Shown here piece by piece: positions 61,527-64,000 of a DNA stretch of 64,000 nucleotides. Positions within the stretch are counted from its first letter, which is position 1, and every line of letters starts with the position of its first letter. Source of the stretch: Deltaproteobacteria bacterium (lineage in GTDB: Bacteria > Acidobacteriota > Thermoanaerobaculia > Multivoradales > JAHZIX01); NCBI GenBank assembly GCA_022601195.1, contig JAHZIX010000026.1, positions 58,242-122,241 of the forward strand, in the 5' to 3' direction. Made by a program: the position numbers and the translations under genes. Below the pieces are notes generated by a model. It did not search any database. It was not told the origin of the DNA and saw only the letters and a list, made by a program, of their open reading frames with translations.

Positions 61527-63446
61527 ATGAATCAAAGAATCCATCTAGCATTACGAGCTCTTTTCCTGGGGCTGCTATTCCTGGGGCTGTTATTCCTGGG
61601 GCAACCGGCTCTTTCGAGTCCTCACGTCTACTGGGCTCTCTATCCCAGTAGCTGTGTACCAGGGGAAGGCGATCCCGGAGACGGTGAAACGGGGGACGGT
61701 GATACCGGCAGCGATGAGACAGGAGATGGTGAAACGGGGGATGGTGAGACTGGAGACGGTGAGACGGGCGGCGATGAGGTAAAGGAAGGCGGCAAGGGAG
61801 ACGTCGTCCTAGGAGTCGAAGGCTCGAAGAGTGGCGCTATGGGTGGCGGACAATTGGGTAGTCCACCGGCGTTCATTGTCCAGGCAGGGGATTACGGTGA
61901 GTTCCACTTCGGCTTCGAAGAGTTGCTCGGGTGCTCTGGTGCACTCGCTCAAGGGCACGAGGATGTCGCGGTCTACCCCCATCCCGGACCGGCGCCCTTC
62001 GACATTGACTGCATGGTGGGCGATGCCTGTGCGACGGCTCCGGATGACGTCGTGGCCGATTGGGTGGCCATTTTGGATTGGGACAACTGGCACGGTCGAG
62101 CCGTGGACCAAGTGGTCCGCTCGACGACCGATCCTTCCATACAGACGGTGCTCATTCCCCTCGAAAGTAGGATCTTGCCGAGTCCGGAGATCACTGACGT
62201 GGACTTTCTACTCAGCATAGCTGGATTGGTGGACTTGTTAGATGATGGGCTCAGGCGTCCGCTGATGATGAATATGAGCTTTGGGCGTCTCCACGACACG
62301 ACCGACCCAGTCAGCACGTCCTGCCAGCCACACCGCCTGAGCTGCCAGATTAGCCGGTTACTCAACCATCTGGCCCAACCTTCTGGATCTTTGGAGCCGA
62401 GAACCACTTTGGTGGCTGCGGCCGGAAATCATCGAAATCCTCTCTTTCCTGCTGGCCTCGAAGGTGTGGTTTCGGTGGGAGCCTTGGATCTGACTCAATA
62501 CACCAAAGACGGAATCGCCCAGGCCTCTTGGGAGACTCCGGTCCTGCCGGGTTTTCCGGAGGCATTGATGCCGGGCTCTGCGTTGTGCATGAGCGTCGTG
62601 TCCGGAGGGCATTTGGAAACTACGATGGCTCCTTCTGGTTCCTCCTTCTCCAGCGCTTTCTTCGCGGGATGGTTGGCGGATGCGTTTCTTTGGGAGCCGG
62701 CTGAGGTGCGTGCTCATCTCGATCTGGGTGCTGGATGGGGGACGGAAAAGAACTGCACGTCAGATCCCACCTGTCCCTACGCTCTAGCCCATGAGGGAAA
62801 GCTATTCGATAGTCCCTCCGGTAAGGGAGGCCAGAGAATGGCGGAGGTGCTGACTCAAGACCCGCGGACGTGCGGTCCCCCTTCTGTACCTATCGTGTCG
62901 ATAGCGGCCAACTTAGTCTATGCAGGCTCCTCGGATGGATCCGTGGGTACCAGTCCCCTCAATCGTCTGAGCCTCATTGGTCTGGTCGCTGACCAGCTCA
63001 AGCCCGCACCGTTGCCGATCACTTGTGTTTCCTGTTCCCTCTGTTGCGAGTCCTCATTTTCTACCGACTTTCGTTCGGGGACAGAGGTCGGAGAGGAAAG
63101 CAAACCCAGGGGAGGCTTGGTTTCTGGGAAGAGTGCCATCGTCGGGCAAACGGGGCCAGTCGAGTTGCAGGTTGATTTGCACAATGGCTGGGCGTTGCCG
63201 GACAACATGGAACTGGAGACGATGTACGCGAGGATTCCACCTCAACTACTCCGCCTCGACCTAAACGAAGAAGAGCTCGATCAGATCCAGGCTGGAGAAG
63301 TCTCCTATCTGGATCTTTCGGGAGATATTCAAACTCCAGATCTGTCCAGTCAGCTAAGTATGATCTCCGTCATTCGCCTTTACGACCCTGATTCCGAAAC
63401 CCATAGCTACTTTTGGAACGCGACACCTCTATTGTTGCAAGACTAG
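61527..63446 (+). CDS. Exported subtilisin-like (S8) serine peptidase with atypical Asp-His spacing
   Basis: This is a 639-aa protein with GAGGAG before its ATG. The signal peptide has a repeated LLFLG core. A GDGET acidic repeat linker (about 50-85) is followed by the S8-like domain. His189 (WHGRAVDQVV) matches HGTxVA, Asn301 (AAAGNHRNPLFPA) is the oxyanion residue, and Ser373 (PSGSSFSSAFFAG) is the nucleophile. The Asp is unclear: D184 or D186 (AILDWDNWHG) lies only 3-5 residues before the His, far closer than in subtilisin. A C-terminal beta region (about 480-639) may be a processing or binding part. It could be a substrate or partner of the CHAT protease. Confidence 0.8.
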   Translation: MNQRIHLALRALFLGLLFLGLLFLGQPALSSPHVYWALYPSSCVPGEGDPGDGETGDGDTGSDETGDGETGDGETGDGETGGDEVKEGGKGDVVLGVEGSKSGAMGGGQLGSPPAFIVQAGDYGEFHFGFEELLGCSGALAQGHEDVAVYPHPGPAPFDIDCMVGDACATAPDDVVADWVAILDWDNWHGRAVDQVVRSTTDPSIQTVLIPLESRILPSPEITDVDFLLSIAGLVDLLDDGLRRPLMMNMSFGRLHDTTDPVSTSCQPHRLSCQISRLLNHLAQPSGSLEPRTTLVAAAGNHRNPLFPAGLEGVVSVGALDLTQYTKDGIAQASWETPVLPGFPEALMPGSALCMSVVSGGHLETTMAPSGSSFSSAFFAGWLADAFLWEPAEVRAHLDLGAGWGTEKNCTSDPTCPYALAHEGKLFDSPSGKGGQRMAEVLTQDPRTCGPPSVPIVSIAANLVYAGSSDGSVGTSPLNRLSLIGLVADQLKPAPLPITCVSCSLCCESSFSTDFRSGTEVGEESKPRGGLVSGKSAIVGQTGPVELQVDLHNGWALPDNMELETMYARIPPQLLRLDLNEEELDQIQAGEVSYLDLSGDIQTPDLSSQLSMISVIRLYDPDSETHSYFWNATPLLLQD

Positions 63447-63462
63447 GTCGTGACCGAATGTT

Positions 63463-63640
63463 GATTCTTCGAAGAATCACCCCGGCATGAGCTTCAAAGA
63501 GGGCGGCGTTAAGCCCCTTGGGCGTGAGAAGTACCCCAACGCGTGGTTCATTGGACTCGATCCAAGCTGTCCGTGGGTGATTTCTTGGCGGCAAATCCCG
63601 TTCGGGCGCACCTCTGCCTCGATCACCATCGCTGGTGATC
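63463..63640. repeat. Two short hairpins between the subtilase gene and the partial transposase
   Basis: gattcttc/gaagaatc (63463-63478) is a perfect 16-bp palindrome. gatcacca-tcgc-tggtgatc (63621-63628/63633-63640) is an 8-bp stem with a tetraloop. They lie in the 226-bp gap after the subtilase stop. The first may be a terminator; the second, 32 bp from the transposase 3' end, could be REP-like. No gene is otherwise seen here. Confidence 0.45.
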
Positions 63641-63672
63641 ATGATCGTCTTCGGCCGCGAGGAGGTTGGTGG

Positions 63673-64000
63673 CTATCCGGGCTTCAAACCCTGGATGGCT
63701 TCGACGAAGGGCCGTGCCGGTGGAAAACTCCCTTCGGGAAACTTCGCCATCAGGTCACCGGATCGGAGCCGTTCCGCCGCGGTCCGGAAGGCCTCTGTGA
63801 AGAGGCGATAGGCTTCGAAAAATTGTTTTCGTAATTCCTTGGTGGCGGCGTGGACTTTGGGGACTGGGGTGGTCTCGAGTTTCTTGGGCCGGTGATGGGG
63901 GTCTTGGCGGAGGATGGCTCGGCGACCGATGGGTCGGCTGAAGCTTCGCCGGTGTTCTGCTGCCGCTTCTGTTTCGATCTCTTTGATCAACACGCGAACC
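63673..64000 (-). CDS. Partial IS200-like Y1 transposase, C-terminal domain only
   Basis: The frame is open to the right edge of the window, so the gene continues outside. The visible roughly 109 residues match the C-terminal part of the transposase at 19003-19953: PHHRPK, VHA..KE.R..F.E.YRLFT.AFR.AA..LR.GDL and FP.GSFPP.RPFVE align without gaps. By eye about half of the residues are identical, so the two copies are not a recent duplication. The HUH and Tyr parts would lie outside. Function as for the other copy. Confidence 0.8.
   Translation of the reverse strand, partial: VRVLIKEIETEAAAEHRRSFSRPIGRRAILRQDPHHRPKKLETTPVPKVHAATKELRKQFFEAYRLFTEAFRTAAERLRSGDLMAKFPEGSFPPARPFVEAIQGLKPG

Overview
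The window looks like a chromosomal segment of an Acidobacteriota bacterium, probably close to Thermoanaerobaculia. This is inferred from gene content, not from a marker gene. The clues are an ADOP-type FtsX/MacB permease paired with a PadR regulator, two ECF sigma - Ser/Thr kinase - TPR modules joined by 4-nt overlaps, two more Ser/Thr kinases, many exported proteins with no obvious family, and IS200-like Y1 transposases with an extra C-terminal domain. I saw no rRNA, tRNA, CRISPR array or phage block.

Layout. 1-10.7 kb: end of a haem c peroxidase-like gene, a small secreted protein, sigma/kinase module 1, a secreted S1 protease, an NTF2-like protein, a DUF305 + LVIVD secreted protein and a DinB protein. 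10.9-20 kb: a kinase with an unknown C-terminal domain, a two-TM protein, ADOP permease/PadR, a PQQ-propeller protein fused to a TraB/TIKI-like domain, and a Y1 transposase. 20-23.7 kb: FabG/KAS/ACP trio divergent from a DUF374 acyltransferase, and a DUF2277 protein. 24-31.2 kb: a receptor kinase fused to a periplasmic binding protein, a PH-domain membrane protein, a small secreted protein, sigma/kinase module 2 and another small secreted protein. 31.4-36.1 kb: an HxlR-linked oxidoreductase set and a PEP-mutase-like protein. 36.3-40 kb: two tandem paralogues of unknown function, a GH25-like lipoprotein, a 13-bp tandem array, RidA and a DHFR-like protein. 40.3-44.7 kb: three exported proteins, the first a lipoprotein with a MACPF-like motif. 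44.9-49.9 kb: a winged-helix/TPR regulator, GT39, glucokinase and a small membrane protein. 49.9-56.6 kb: an ECF sigma - ZAS/VWA fusion - large exported protein operon. 57-63.4 kb: an ECF sigma - CHAT lipoprotein - anti-sigma-like membrane protein - subtilase operon. The window ends in a second, partial Y1 transposase.

How the genes work together. The main theme is signalling from the cell surface. At least four loci couple a transcription or phosphorylation device (ECF sigma, Ser/Thr kinase) to a membrane-spanning protein with an outer sensory or protein-interaction domain. The strongest candidate for an undescribed system is the 57-63.4 kb operon, which pairs a caspase-like CHAT lipoprotein with an exported subtilisin-like protease under its own sigma factor and a probable zinc-less anti-sigma. 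The neighbouring divergent operon (zinc anti-sigma fused to a VWA domain) may be functionally linked. Several genes appear to be transcribed leaderless, with a -10-like hexamer ending exactly 6 nt before the ATG.

All functional calls come from reading motifs; no database search was run.
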